37,838 bases of DNA from NCBI GenBank assembly GCA_023300375.1, contig JALZWO010000077.1, forward strand, positions 1-37,838, given 5' to 3'. The DNA comes from Granulosicoccus sp. (GTDB lineage: Bacteria > Pseudomonadota > Gammaproteobacteria > Granulosicoccales > Granulosicoccaceae). The translations under genes were made by a program, and so were the position numbers. This document shows, one piece after another, positions 1 to 7,865 of the stretch. Position 1 is the stretch's first letter, and the number at the start of each line of letters is the position of its first letter. A model generated the notes under the pieces. That model did not search any database, was not told the DNA's origin, and saw only the letters and a list, made by a program, of their open reading frames with translations.

Positions 1-176
1 TCGATTGCACTGAAACTGCCCGTAGCCTTTGTTTTTCCTAGCAGATCACGTTCGAGCAAAAAGGCGGGTACAGACTCTGCCAACGCTTCTTCTGGAATAG
101 AGGGTTTCAAGGCACAGCCGCTCAGTAAGCCGAGAGCCAAAAAAATAATCGTTCGTCTTGCGATGGAATAGATCAT
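1..176 (-). CDS. Putative outer-membrane lipoprotein, 3' end outside window
   Basis: This partial minus-strand gene starts with ATG at 176 and runs off the left edge, leaving about 58 residues. The N-terminus has Arg-Arg followed by a hydrophobic stretch (TIIFLALGLL) and a lipobox LSGC, so it should be a lipoprotein cleaved by signal peptidase II and anchored through Cys21. The segment after the lipobox (PAFLLERDLLGKTKATG) resembles the start of DUF3833-type lipoproteins. That family call is from memory of the pattern and is weak. The gene diverges from the DUF455 gene at 216, with only 39 bp between the starts, so the two promoters must overlap the coding starts or lie within that gap. Function unknown. 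Confidence 0.6.
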   Translation of the reverse strand, partial: MIYSIARRTIIFLALGLLSGCALKPSIPEEALAESVPAFLLERDLLGKTKATGSFSAI

Positions 177-215
177 GATAACTTTACGTAACAACACAGT
201 GATAAGTTTACCCAC

Positions 216-1106
216 ATGAGTCTGGCCAATTCCGTTCTAACCACCGACATCTACTTAGCGTGTGAGCAGGCCTTGCTGTGTGCCGACCCGCAGACCAAGG
301 CGACACAGTGTGGTGAGCTGTACGCTTTCTGGATGAACGCTAGCGAGCATGAGCGTAATGCCGCTATGATTGACAGTGGTGCATCGGTAGTACGCACACT
401 ATCGAAGCCAGGCAGGCCCGAAGCACCAGAGTTGGTTGAGGCGAGGCACCTTGCAAAACGTGCACTGGGCAATCTTAACGGGCGCATTGCATTAATTCAC
501 TCACTGGCACACATCGAATTCAACGCGATCAATCTGGCCATCGATGCTGTTTACCGGTTTCGTGGCATGCCTGCAGAGTATGTTGAGGACTGGTTGAGAG
601 TCGCCTCGGAGGAAGGTGAGCACTTCATGCTGCTACACCACCGTCTAAAATCACTGGATTCCTGGTACGGGCAACTGCCAGCCCATGATGGTTTATGGGA
701 TATGGCAAGGAGTACAGACCACGACGTACTCGTGCGTATGGCTTTGGTGCCTCGCATTCTTGAGGCGCGTGGACTTGATGTTGCGCCGCCAATGATTGAT
801 AAACTCCGGCACTTAAAAGATGAGGTAACTGCCGATATTCTTTTGCGGATCTATACCGATGAGATCACTCATGTGGCTGTTGGAAATCGATGGTTTCGCT
901 TTGTGTGCGAGCAACGCAAGCTCGACGGTACTGTTGTATTTCAGGATCTACTCAAAGAGGGTGCAAACAGCGCCTACTTACGAAGTCCGTTCAATGATGA
1001 AGCGCGATTACAGGCAGGGTTCAACGAGGAAGAGTTGGATGTGATCAAACAGATGGAGCTTGAATACAAGCAGTGGCAGAAACTCAAAGCTGCTAGTGCC
1101 AGTTAA
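216..1106 (+). CDS. DUF455 family ferritin-like protein
   Basis: This 296-residue protein matches the DUF455 family of ferritin-like four-helix proteins. Metal-ligand-like residues occur in the order expected for a diiron helical bundle: HIEF with Glu101, EEGEHF with Glu135 and His136, Glu183 in the segment before RGLDVAP, and DEITH with Asp215, Glu216 and His219. Family members are often annotated as MiaE-like or rRNA-modification-associated, but the substrate is not established, and nothing here identifies it. The ATG at 216 is the first start after the divergent lipoprotein gene. The length is close to the usual 260-300 residues. There is no signal peptide, so the protein is cytoplasmic. 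Confidence 0.8.
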   Translation: MSLANSVLTTDIYLACEQALLCADPQTKATQCGELYAFWMNASEHERNAAMIDSGASVVRTLSKPGRPEAPELVEARHLAKRALGNLNGRIALIHSLAHIEFNAINLAIDAVYRFRGMPAEYVEDWLRVASEEGEHFMLLHHRLKSLDSWYGQLPAHDGLWDMARSTDHDVLVRMALVPRILEARGLDVAPPMIDKLRHLKDEVTADILLRIYTDEITHVAVGNRWFRFVCEQRKLDGTVVFQDLLKEGANSAYLRSPFNDEARLQAGFNEEELDVIKQMELEYKQWQKLKAASAS

Positions 1107-1153
1107 AATTCATTGAGCACAATGGAGCTTACTTAGGCAAATACAGTGGGGAT

Positions 1154-1222
1154 GTCATTTGCGCGAAGGCAGGCGGGTAGTTCCGCTCAGTACGTGGATC
1201 CCCACTTTCGTGGGGATAACGA
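1154..1222. repeat. Inverted pair of REP-like elements
   Basis: Two short elements lie head to head between the DUF455 gene and the lpxH stop codon. The right one is a perfect hairpin at 1198-1217 (ATCCCCAC, TTTC loop, GTGGGGAT). The left one at 1154-1178 (gtcatttgcgcgaaggcagg and following bases) is a degenerate copy of the GTCATTCCCGCG-AGGCGGG type. The same 8-bp stem with 4-nt loop architecture recurs at 30935-30954. The pair looks like a BIME-type repeat between convergent genes. No transposase is nearby. Confidence 0.55.
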
Positions 1223-1276
1223 TCAAACGTCAACACTAAAACATCGAATACTCAGTGTCAGACGGATACCACAGCT

Positions 1277-2080
1277 TTAAATTTCACGTTGCCCGTCAAA
1301 CTTGCAGAGCTCTAAACCGCTTTGATGATGAACAACATAAAAGGCGTGATCATTGTGCCAATCACCTACAACGAAGCGTCTCGTGTTGCACTCGATATCA
1401 GTGTGTGCAGCAGGCCGATGGGTATGTCCGTGAATAACCGTACTGCAGTTGTTAGCTATCATTCTGGAGGCAACGGTGGTTTCGGCTACATCCATTAGCT
1501 CGGTGGTTTTACTGGCGCTATGCTCCTGGCTTTGCTTGCGTAGGCCTTTGGCCGCCTCGGTTCGCTGTTCAATACTCTGAGACAGGAACCAGGATTGCCA
1601 TTTATGACTGCGCAATTGCTGGCGAAATTCCTGATAGTCAGCGTCATCGGTGCACAAGGAATCGCCGTGCATGAGTAGAACGGGTTCACCAGCAAGGTTG
1701 ATCAGGTACTCGTCGTTGCGCACAACCTGAGCACCCGTTGCCTGCGAGAATTGTGGGCCTAGTAAAAAATCACGATTGCCCAGCATCACTACGAGTGGGA
1801 TTCCGGCAATGCTGATGCCGAGCAGCTCGCTTATCACTTCGTGATAGAGCTCGAGACCAGCGTCATCACCTATCCAGTACTCGAACAGATCACCCAGGAT
1901 ATAAACCGCTTGCGCTTGCCTGATGTGCTTAAAAAACCTCAGCGCTAGATCGTACGCCGACCTTCTAGTTGGATCGAGATGAAGATCGGCAATGAAGTAA
2001 GCTGGCGCGTCGGGCGAGTAACTTTTCAAGTTACTCGCTGACAACGATTGATTCGATAGTGACAGCTTCAACAGGAACAT
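1277..2080 (-). CDS. lpxH: UDP-2,3-diacylglucosamine diphosphatase LpxH
   Basis: LpxH is a peripheral membrane calcineurin-like phosphoesterase that hydrolyses UDP-2,3-diacylglucosamine to lipid X in lipid A synthesis. The metallophosphoesterase motifs are all present: ADLH (Asp32, His34), GDLFEYWIGDD (63-73), GNRD (101-104), MHGDSLCTDD (137-146) and HGHTHRP (217-223). The start is uncertain. The only in-frame ATG is at 2080 and overlaps the end of ppiB by 50 nt, giving 267 residues. A TTG at 2029 sits one base after the ppiB stop codon and would give 250 residues, nearer the usual length of about 240 and the usual N-terminus just before the ADLH motif. Either way it is translationally coupled to ppiB. 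Confidence 0.93.
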   Translation of the reverse strand: MFLLKLSLSNQSLSASNLKSYSPDAPAYFIADLHLDPTRRSAYDLALRFFKHIRQAQAVYILGDLFEYWIGDDAGLELYHEVISELLGISIAGIPLVVMLGNRDFLLGPQFSQATGAQVVRNDEYLINLAGEPVLLMHGDSLCTDDADYQEFRQQLRSHKWQSWFLSQSIEQRTEAAKGLRKQSQEHSASKTTELMDVAETTVASRMIANNCSTVIHGHTHRPAAHTDIECNTRRFVVGDWHNDHAFYVVHHQSGLELCKFDGQREI

Positions 2081-2528
2081 CTTGATGATGTCCGGATGAA
2101 CCTGTACTCACTGCGGCTATGGCATTCACAGTGTCCATGCCGTCAACGGTTTTTCCGAATACGCAGTAGCCGAAACCCGCTTGTGATTCATCGCGGTAGT
2201 TCAAAAAATCGTTGTTAGTCAGATTAATAAAAAACTGAGAGCTGGCAGAGTGTGGATCGGGTGTTCTGGCCATAGCGACGGTACCCAGATCGTTGGTTAA
2301 GCCGTTTGCAGCTTCGTTCTGAATGTTCTCACGCGTGGTTTTTTGATCCATGTTAGCGTCAAAACCACCACCTTGAATCATGAAGTTAGGAATGACTCTG
2401 TGGAATATGGTGCCGTTGTAGTGGCCAGCGTCGGCGTATTGCTTAAAGTTGGCACAAGTGACAGGTGCCTTTTCAACGTCGAGTTCCAGAGAAAATACGC
2501 CTTTGTTGGTCGTGATTATTGCTTTCAT
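2031..2528 (-). CDS. ppiB: Cytoplasmic peptidyl-prolyl cis-trans isomerase B (cyclophilin)
   Basis: This 165-residue single-domain cyclophilin catalyses cis-trans isomerisation of prolyl peptide bonds. The signature FHRVIPNFMIQGGGF and the active-site block ASSQFFINL are present, and the length matches E. coli PpiB (164). There is no signal peptide, so it is cytoplasmic. I chose the ATG at 2528, which is preceded by GAGG 8 nt upstream. The open frame extends further upstream, but that part is not cyclophilin-like and overlaps the neighbouring gene. The gene lies 64 nt downstream of the periplasmic paralogue on the same strand and directly precedes lpxH; ppiB beside lpxH is also the E. coli arrangement. 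Confidence 0.95.
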   Translation of the reverse strand: MKAIITTNKGVFSLELDVEKAPVTCANFKQYADAGHYNGTIFHRVIPNFMIQGGGFDANMDQKTTRENIQNEAANGLTNDLGTVAMARTPDPHSASSQFFINLTNNDFLNYRDESQAGFGYCVFGKTVDGMDTVNAIAAVSTGSSGHHQDVPVEAVTIESIVVSE

Positions 2529-2592
2529 TATTTTAGCCTCAGCGCTATGGATTAAAATTGACGCTGACAAGTTTACCTTAGCGTTGTGCGGA

Positions 2593-3426
2593 CTAGTTTT
2601 GTTTAAACAACTCGATGAACGTAAATAGAGGATTAACTGAGGCTTCTTGGCTGGTTTTTGTGGCCGCAGTATCACTATACTTTTGAATAACATCGCTGGC
2701 AGGATTCGCCTTTGATGAATTGGGCTCGTCACCTGGATTGCTAGGCTTGGGAGGGTTGCTTGCAGGGCTATTCCCAGTGGTATTTTCGCCAGAGTTTTCT
2801 ACCGCTTGAGGAATTCGAACCACTTTGTTGATAACGATAGAGTTGGTGGGGACATCCCGACTAAATGGGCCCCCTGATGTGGTTCTGGTTGCGCTGATGG
2901 CATCTACCACTTCAAAGCCTTCGACCACCCGACCAAATACCGTGTAACCCCAGCCACGGCTGCTTGTGTCTGTATGATCAAGGTTGCTGTTGTTGGCACT
3001 GTTGATGAAAAATTGTGAAGTAGCCGAATGAGGGGCATTGGTGCGGGCCATAGCGATGGTGTAACGTGAATTACGTAGCCCGTTGTAGGCTTCATTACTG
3101 ACTGGCGGGCGGGTAGTTTTACGTTTGAAATCTGCTGTGAATCCCCCACCTTGAATCATGAACCCGTCAATAACTCGATGAAAAATCGTGCCGTTGTAAT
3201 AATTGTCGTCAACGTAGGCGAGAAAATTATCAACTGTTTGCGGCGCCCGAGCTGGTTCTAGCTCAACAACGATGTCACCTTCAGTGGTGCTGAGCAATAC
3301 TTGTGGGTATTCTTCGGCAGTGATCTGGTTGTTGCTTTGAGCGGTCGTATGGGAAGCTGTGAACAGAAGAGTTCCGAATAAGATGACCACACTCGCAGTG
3401 CTTGCGGCATTGCGTATTAGTGACAT
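2593..3426 (-). CDS. Periplasmic peptidyl-prolyl cis-trans isomerase (cyclophilin, PpiA-like) with C-terminal tail
   Basis: This is a 277-residue exported cyclophilin. The N-terminus from the ATG at 3426 is a Sec signal peptide with a hydrophobic core (SVVILFGTLLFTA) and probable cleavage after HTTA. The isomerase domain covers roughly residues 40-205, with FHRVIDGFMIQGGGF and SATSQFFINS. About 70 residues of Pro/Ser/Asn-rich low-complexity sequence follow (around 207-277), which are absent from the roughly 190-residue PpiA of E. coli. The tail may be a flexible linker or wall-facing extension; its role is unknown. An upstream in-frame start at 3459 would put 11 charged residues before the signal, so I prefer 3426. 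The gene diverges from cysS across a 148-bp intergenic region. Confidence 0.9.
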   Translation of the reverse strand: MSLIRNAASTASVVILFGTLLFTASHTTAQSNNQITAEEYPQVLLSTTEGDIVVELEPARAPQTVDNFLAYVDDNYYNGTIFHRVIDGFMIQGGGFTADFKRKTTRPPVSNEAYNGLRNSRYTIAMARTNAPHSATSQFFINSANNSNLDHTDTSSRGWGYTVFGRVVEGFEVVDAISATRTTSGGPFSRDVPTNSIVINKVVRIPQAVENSGENTTGNSPASNPPKPSNPGDEPNSSKANPASDVIQKYSDTAATKTSQEASVNPLFTFIELFKQN

Positions 3427-3574
3427 GATGTAATTTCCGAGTCTAGTTGTTGGCGGCACTACGTATTCTGCGTATGGTATCCGCTATTTGCTTAATTCTT
3501 ACGTTCGGTAACCATCCCGTAATCTGGTACGCTTAGCGGCTCTCTTTTTACCAGTCACATCAAGAAAGACTCCA

Positions 3575-4975
3575 ATGCTGCACCTACATAACACATTGAC
3601 TCGGACCAAAGAGCCTTTCGAAACCCTGAAAGACGGCCACGTGGGCCTTTATGTATGTGGTATCACTGTTTATGACGTGTGTCATGTGGGGCATGGCAGA
3701 GTGATGATTGTTTATGATGTGTTGTTCCGACACCTCCAATCAATGGGATTAGCTGTTAACTACGTTCGCAACATTACCGACGTGGACGACAAAATTATAA
3801 AGCGTGCTGCCGAGAATAATGTGTCTCCAGAAGCGCTTTCACAGCGTTTTATTGATGAAATGCACGCTGATGAACGGGCGCTAAATGTCTTGCCTCCTAC
3901 TCACGAGCCGCGAGCCACGCAGACCATAAAAGGTATGGTCAACATGATTACTCGCTTAATAGACTCCGAGCACGCTTACGCTGCGGATAACGGTGATGTG
4001 TTTTATTCCGTCTCCTCATTTGCCGAGTATGGAAAGCTCTCGGGTCGCAAGCTTGACGAGCTGCGCTCTGGTGAGCGTGTGGCGATAGACGAGCACAAGC
4101 GAGATCCCATGGATTTTGTTTTGTGGAAGTCGGCCAAACCTGGGGAGCCGAGCTGGGAGTCACCGTGGGGGCAAGGGCGTCCCGGATGGCATATTGAATG
4201 TTCGGCGATGTCTATGGAATTACTGGGCGAAGAATTTGATATCCATGGTGGCGGCATGGATTTGGAATTTCCTCATCACGAAAACGAAATAGCGCAGAGT
4301 GAGGCGCTGACTGGAGGTCGCTTTGCCAGATATTGGATGCACAATGGCTTGGTGAGAATTAAAGATGAAAAAATGTCCAAATCCCTCAACAATTTTCTGA
4401 CCATAAAAGAAGTGTTGAAAGATTACACGGGTGAAGAAGTAAGGACGTTTATCTTGGGCAGTCACTATCGCAGCCCACTGAATTACATGAGCGAATCACT
4501 AGATTCTGCAAGGGCGGTACTTCGACGTTTCTATACCGCGTTGCGCGACTATGCGATCGACACTGAAAGTGATTCAGCACCGTTATCTCAGGTATACGTT
4601 GATCGGTTTACTGCCGCCATGAACGATGATCTCAACACGCCCGAAGCCTTGGCGGTGATGCACGAGCTGGCCGGAGCGCTCAACAAAAGCACAGATTCGT
4701 TAGCAGGGCAGGAGCTGGCCAACACGTTACGACACCTAGGCAGGCATTTAGGGATTCTGGAGCAGGACGCAGATACGATTTTAAAGGCAGCAGGCAAAGG
4801 TGTAAGCTCTGAGTCGCAGCTGTCGAACGAGGCCATTGATGCACTGATAGAGGAGCGGCAAAGAGCCCGGGCTAACAAAGATTTCAAGCGAAGCGATGAA
4901 ATTCGTGATCAGCTGGTTGAATTAGGTATTGTTCTTGAAGACACCGGCGGCATAACAACTTGGCGTCGAAATTAA
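3575..4975 (+). CDS. cysS: Cysteinyl-tRNA synthetase
   Basis: This 466-residue class I aminoacyl-tRNA synthetase charges tRNA-Cys. The HIGH motif appears as HVGH (37-40), after CGITVYD with zinc ligand Cys28. The other zinc ligands are Cys209, His234 and Glu238 in IECS and [13 protein letters not shown]. The KMSKS loop is at 266-270. These positions match the E. coli enzyme (461 residues) almost exactly. The usual CGPTVYD reads CGITVYD here, a conservative change next to the zinc Cys. The ATG at 3575 begins the conserved N-terminus. The gene diverges from the periplasmic cyclophilin gene and lies 75 nt upstream of nusB. The cognate tRNA-Cys gene is at 13609. Confidence 0.98.
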   Translation: MLHLHNTLTRTKEPFETLKDGHVGLYVCGITVYDVCHVGHGRVMIVYDVLFRHLQSMGLAVNYVRNITDVDDKIIKRAAENNVSPEALSQRFIDEMHADERALNVLPPTHEPRATQTIKGMVNMITRLIDSEHAYAADNGDVFYSVSSFAEYGKLSGRKLDELRSGERVAIDEHKRDPMDFVLWKSAKPGEPSWESPWGQGRPGWHIECSAMSMELLGEEFDIHGGGMDLEFPHHENEIAQSEALTGGRFARYWMHNGLVRIKDEKMSKSLNNFLTIKEVLKDYTGEEVRTFILGSHYRSPLNYMSESLDSARAVLRRFYTALRDYAIDTESDSAPLSQVYVDRFTAAMNDDLNTPEALAVMHELAGALNKSTDSLAGQELANTLRHLGRHLGILEQDADTILKAAGKGVSSESQLSNEAIDALIEERQRARANKDFKRSDEIRDQLVELGIVLEDTGGITTWRRN

Positions 4976-5050
4976 GGCAGGAGTCGGTCAGTTCAACTTT
5001 GGCCATCCAACAGTCGAAAGTAAACCAACAGAACATAAAACACACAAAGC

Positions 5051-5710
5051 GTGAAAAAAATTCCCCAACCAGTTGAGCCGACCACTGATCTGCCAGTGAT
5101 CCCGGGCACCGAAAAGGCCCGTTCTCTGGGTGAGCTGATGCGTGAGGCGGAGTCAACTCTGCAGCAAAGTGAAATTGAAAGCGGTGTTCAAGCGGAAGGT
5201 GGTCCTGTTGGCGATACGGCTCAGAAGGCTGCGCCAGCGCGTCGATCTAAAAGGCCCAGTAGGGCCCAGTCGCGGCGTTTTGCGCGTGAACGCGCTCTAC
5301 AAGCCTTGTATCAGTGGGATGTCAGTTCAGAATCCAGTACGACTATTCGTCGAGAGTTTCTTGATAACCAGGATATGGGTCGCGTGGACGTCGAATATTT
5401 CCAATTGATTTTTGACGGTGTCAGTAAAAATCCACAGCCGATTGATGATTATCTGGAGGCGCACCTTGACCGTCCGATAGGCGAGTTGGATCCTATAGAG
5501 AGAGCGGTGTTGCGCATTGCAACGTTCGAATTATCATCGCAACCTGAATTGCCTGCCAGAGTGGCCATCAACGAAGGCATTGAAATCACCAAGCGATTTG
5601 GCGCTGACAACGGACACAGATACATCAATGGTGTGTTGGATAAGCTGGCGTTGGCGCTTCGGCCGCTAGAAATGGGCTCGCGTGGTGGTAACAAGGCAGG
5701 TAAGGGTTAG
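5051..5710 (+). CDS. nusB: Transcription antitermination factor NusB
   Basis: NusB forms part of the antitermination complex (with NusE/S10, NusA and NusG) that supports rRNA operon transcription. The conserved helical domain begins near residue 75 (RRFARERALQALYQWD) and runs to about residue 205, ending with INEGIEITKRFG, RYINGVLD and LA. E. coli NusB has 139 residues and this frame gives 219, because of a charged, Ala/Gln-rich N-terminal extension of about 74 residues. The open frame begins with GTG at 5051 and has no visible Shine-Dalgarno. An internal ATG at 5138 follows GGGTGAG closely and would give 190 residues. Six nt separate the stop codon from pgpA. thiL, which often lies between nusB and pgpA, is absent here. 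Confidence 0.93.
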   Translation: MKKIPQPVEPTTDLPVIPGTEKARSLGELMREAESTLQQSEIESGVQAEGGPVGDTAQKAAPARRSKRPSRAQSRRFARERALQALYQWDVSSESSTTIRREFLDNQDMGRVDVEYFQLIFDGVSKNPQPIDDYLEAHLDRPIGELDPIERAVLRIATFELSSQPELPARVAINEGIEITKRFGADNGHRYINGVLDKLALALRPLEMGSRGGNKAGKG

Positions 5711-5716
5711 CTCAGC

Positions 5717-6190
5717 ATGCAGCCTGTACCTGTCAAAGCATTGTTCGCCAGTGTGGCTAATTTCTTTGCACTAGGGTTTGGTTTAGGGCTTGCACCCAAA
5801 GCGCCAGGCACCTTCGGCACCTTGTTGGGATTGCCTCTTCTATTGGTAATGCCGGCCGAACTGGGCAGTTATTTGCTGGTTGTGCTTGTTTTTTTTGCGT
5901 TCGGCGTTTGGTGTTGCGATGTCTGTACGCGTTACCTAGGTGTGCACGACCACGGTGCGATTGTCTGGGATGAGGTTGTTGGGTATCTGATCACCATGGT
6001 CGCTTTGCCGATTAGCTGGTCTTGGATGTTGGCAGGTTTTGTTGTTTTCCGATTCTTCGACATTATCAAGCCATGGCCCATTTCCTGGTTAGATAAGCGC
6101 GTGCATGGCGGTCTGGGCATTATGATCGATGATGTACTGGCAGGAATTTTTGCCGCTATTACCTTGCAGCTTGTGTATCGCATCATTTAG
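5717..6190 (+). CDS. pgpA: Phosphatidylglycerophosphatase A
   Basis: PgpA dephosphorylates phosphatidylglycerophosphate to phosphatidylglycerol in the inner membrane. The 157-residue sequence shows the family blocks GLAPKAPGTFGTL, IVWDEVVGYL and FFDIIKPWPISWLDKRVHGGLGIMIDD, with acidic residues expected to coordinate Mg2+. There are about four hydrophobic membrane segments. It follows nusB by 6 nt and is likely co-transcribed with it. pgsA, encoding the enzyme that makes its substrate, is in the same window at 12561. It is convergent with the maf gene. Confidence 0.95.
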   Translation: MQPVPVKALFASVANFFALGFGLGLAPKAPGTFGTLLGLPLLLVMPAELGSYLLVVLVFFAFGVWCCDVCTRYLGVHDHGAIVWDEVVGYLITMVALPISWSWMLAGFVVFRFFDIIKPWPISWLDKRVHGGLGIMIDDVLAGIFAAITLQLVYRII

Positions 6191-6219
6191 GGTGATGGTA
6201 ACTCTGTAGACAAACACAG

Positions 6220-6837
6220 CTAGGGCAGTTGCATACCCAATTGGCGCAGGCCCTCGCACACCTTGATAAGCGGCAGGCCGATCAGTCCAGTGGGATCTTC
6301 GCTGCTGATGGAGTCGAACAGCGCGATACCTAGCGACTCCGCTTTGAAACTGCCAGCGCAATCTAATGGACGTTCAAGCTCTACATAGCGACTGATCGTT
6401 TGCTTGTTGAGCTTGCGTATCTGCACTTTGGTGACATCCAGTGCGACATACTCCTGACCGCTTCGCGCGTTAAGTATGTGCAGTGCAGTGTAGAAAAGCA
6501 CTTGTTGCCCACTGATGGCTTCAAGCTGTGCACAGGCTGCTTCAACGGTTCCCGGTTTGCCGAGCAGTTGATTGGCACCAAAAGCCATCTGATCAGAGGC
6601 AATAATCAGGTGCTCCAAGGCGTGGTCATGGGGCTTTTCGGGGGGATTTGCCTGCACGCTATCACGTACGGCCAGCGCTTTCTGCCAAGCTAATCGTTGG
6701 CAGAGTTGCGGAGCGTTTTCTGATGGAAAGGGGGTTTCGTCAATATTTGGACTCATTTTTGTGAATTTGATGCCTAGACGACACAACAATTTCGCTCGGT
6801 AGCGTGATTCAGACGCCAATACCACCACTTGCATCAA
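6220..6837 (-). CDS. yceF: Maf/YceF-type nucleoside triphosphate pyrophosphatase
   Basis: This is a Maf-family house-cleaning enzyme that hydrolyses non-canonical nucleotides; the YceF subfamily prefers 7-methyl-GTP. Visible motifs are LASESRYRAKLL at the N-terminus, NIDET, ASDQ (catalytic acid region) and the subfamily block CAGSFKAESLGIALF followed by EDPTGLIGLPLI. These place it with YceF rather than with the dTTP/UTP-type Maf. It has 205 residues against about 194 usually, and the extra residues lie around 60-75. Two adjacent start codons occur at 6837 and 6834. The gene diverges from yceD with a 29-bp gap, the arrangement seen in many gammaproteobacteria. Confidence 0.92.
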   Translation of the reverse strand: MMQVVVLASESRYRAKLLCRLGIKFTKMSPNIDETPFPSENAPQLCQRLAWQKALAVRDSVQANPPEKPHDHALEHLIIASDQMAFGANQLLGKPGTVEAACAQLEAISGQQVLFYTALHILNARSGQEYVALDVTKVQIRKLNKQTISRYVELERPLDCAGSFKAESLGIALFDSISSEDPTGLIGLPLIKVCEGLRQLGMQLP

Positions 6838-6866
6838 AGTGTTCCTTTCTTTATCATTGCTGGGTT

Positions 6867-7385
6867 ATGGTCAAGCCACTTCCCAAACGTTTCAATCCTG
6901 ATCTCCTTGCGCGCGACAATGCCTGTTTTGAAATCACGTTTGCGCAAAAAAATCTGAAGCGGTTGGAAGCGATCATTTTGACAGCTGAAAACGATGTGCG
7001 CTGCTCGGCCGTTTTTTCTCGGCTCAAGCGGCATGTGCATGTTAAAGGTAGTTTTCAAACTGTAGTGGAAATGCAGTGTCAAAGATGTTTGCAAGCCATG
7101 GATGTGAATATCGATGAACCCTATGCTTTGGTGTTTGTCGGCGATGAAGAAGCGGCTGAGGCATTACCGGAACAGTTCGACCCCATTGTCTTGGATGAGA
7201 ACGGGGATATGGGAGTGTATGATTTATTTGAAGATGAGATCATCATTCATGTTCCTGCCTTTCCGAAGCATGTAGACAGCGCGCTGTGTGGGGTGGAGAA
7301 AACTGAATTTGGTGAGTTGCCAAAAGCGGTGAGTGAAGGTAAGGCTAACCCGTTCGATGCGCTGAAGGACCTGCGTCTAGACTAG
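6867..7385 (+). CDS. yceD: YceD / DUF177 family protein, large-ribosomal-RNA accumulation protein
   Basis: This 172-residue protein matches E. coli YceD (173 residues), which is encoded just upstream of rpmF and is linked to 23S rRNA accumulation. The CQRC pair (Cys71, Cys74), the block EALPEQFDPIVLDENGD, the helical EDEIIIHVPAFPKH and the C-terminal FGELP plus NPFDALKDL are the family landmarks. I chose the ATG at 6867. The open frame reaches a GTG at 6804, but that part overlaps the maf gene and lacks family similarity. It is followed by a 268-bp spacer holding a tandem repeat, then rpmF. Confidence 0.92.
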   Translation: MVKPLPKRFNPDLLARDNACFEITFAQKNLKRLEAIILTAENDVRCSAVFSRLKRHVHVKGSFQTVVEMQCQRCLQAMDVNIDEPYALVFVGDEEAAEALPEQFDPIVLDENGDMGVYDLFEDEIIIHVPAFPKHVDSALCGVEKTEFGELPKAVSEGKANPFDALKDLRLD

Positions 7386-7432
7386 AGTTGTGGTTAGTAG
7401 TGTCTGATTAAGATCTTTAATAACGTATTATT

Positions 7433-7539
7433 AGCAAAAGTTATTGTTGATAAAGAATTTTGGCAGTAAAAATAAATTTCAGTAAAGATTCATTTTAGTA
7501 AAAAGTATTCTCAGTAAAAAGTATTCTCAGTAAAAAGTT
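7433..7539. repeat. 16-bp tandem repeat upstream of rpmF
   Basis: The sequence has an exact 16-bp period. The best copies are two consecutive agtaaaaagtattctc units at 7497-7512 and 7513-7528, followed by a partial unit at 7529-7539. Diverged units precede them at 7481-7496 (agtaaagattcatttt) and 7465-7480 (agtaaaaataaatttc), with weaker ones at 7449-7464 and 7433-7448. The block is very AT-rich with phased A-tracts, unlike its flanks, and sits about 115 bp before the rpmF start. It could be an UP-like or curved promoter element, or a simple slippage expansion. Confidence 0.75.
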
Positions 7540-7653
7540 AGGCACGTTGGCAGAGTTCGGCGTGGATAGAATGTCGGTAAGCCCTGGTTTGTACGCCGGT
7601 TAACTCTGGCAAACAACAGTAGATAAACTTTTAAGTAAACGGAAGAATCTCCA

Positions 7654-7854
7654 ATGGCAGTTCAAAAGAGCCGCAAAACCCCATCACGTCGAGGCATGCG
7701 TCGATCTCACGATGCACTCTCTAACCCTACGCTTTCAACAGATCCTACCACTGGTGAGTTGCACCGCAGGCATCACATTACGGCTGATGGCTTCTATCGT
7801 GGCAACCAAGTAGTAGAGGTCGCTGAAGATACTGAGGAAGGCGACGAAGACTAA
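7654..7854 (+). CDS. rpmF: 50S ribosomal protein L32
   Basis: This 66-residue protein begins [22 protein letters not shown], the standard bacterial L32 start, and contains the [17 protein letters not shown] block. It lacks the zinc-binding Cys pairs found in some L32 proteins, as in E. coli. It is about nine residues longer than the usual 56-57 because of an acidic tail (EDTEEGDED). The ATG is preceded by GGAAG at a suitable distance. It is the first gene of the rpmF-plsX-fabH cluster, a widely conserved link between ribosome and membrane lipid synthesis. plsX begins 11 nt after its stop codon. Confidence 0.97.
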   Translation: MAVQKSRKTPSRRGMRRSHDALSNPTLSTDPTTGELHRRHHITADGFYRGNQVVEVAEDTEEGDED

Positions 7855-7865
7855 GCTCTAATAGG

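Noticed and set aside
7418-7433. TAATA-ACG-TATTA dyad after yceD as a terminator
   Set aside because: AT-only stem of five base pairs with no following T-run; too weak to call.
7465-7539. 16-bp repeat array considered as a CRISPR
   Set aside because: Units are directly abutting, without spacers, and no cas gene is present.
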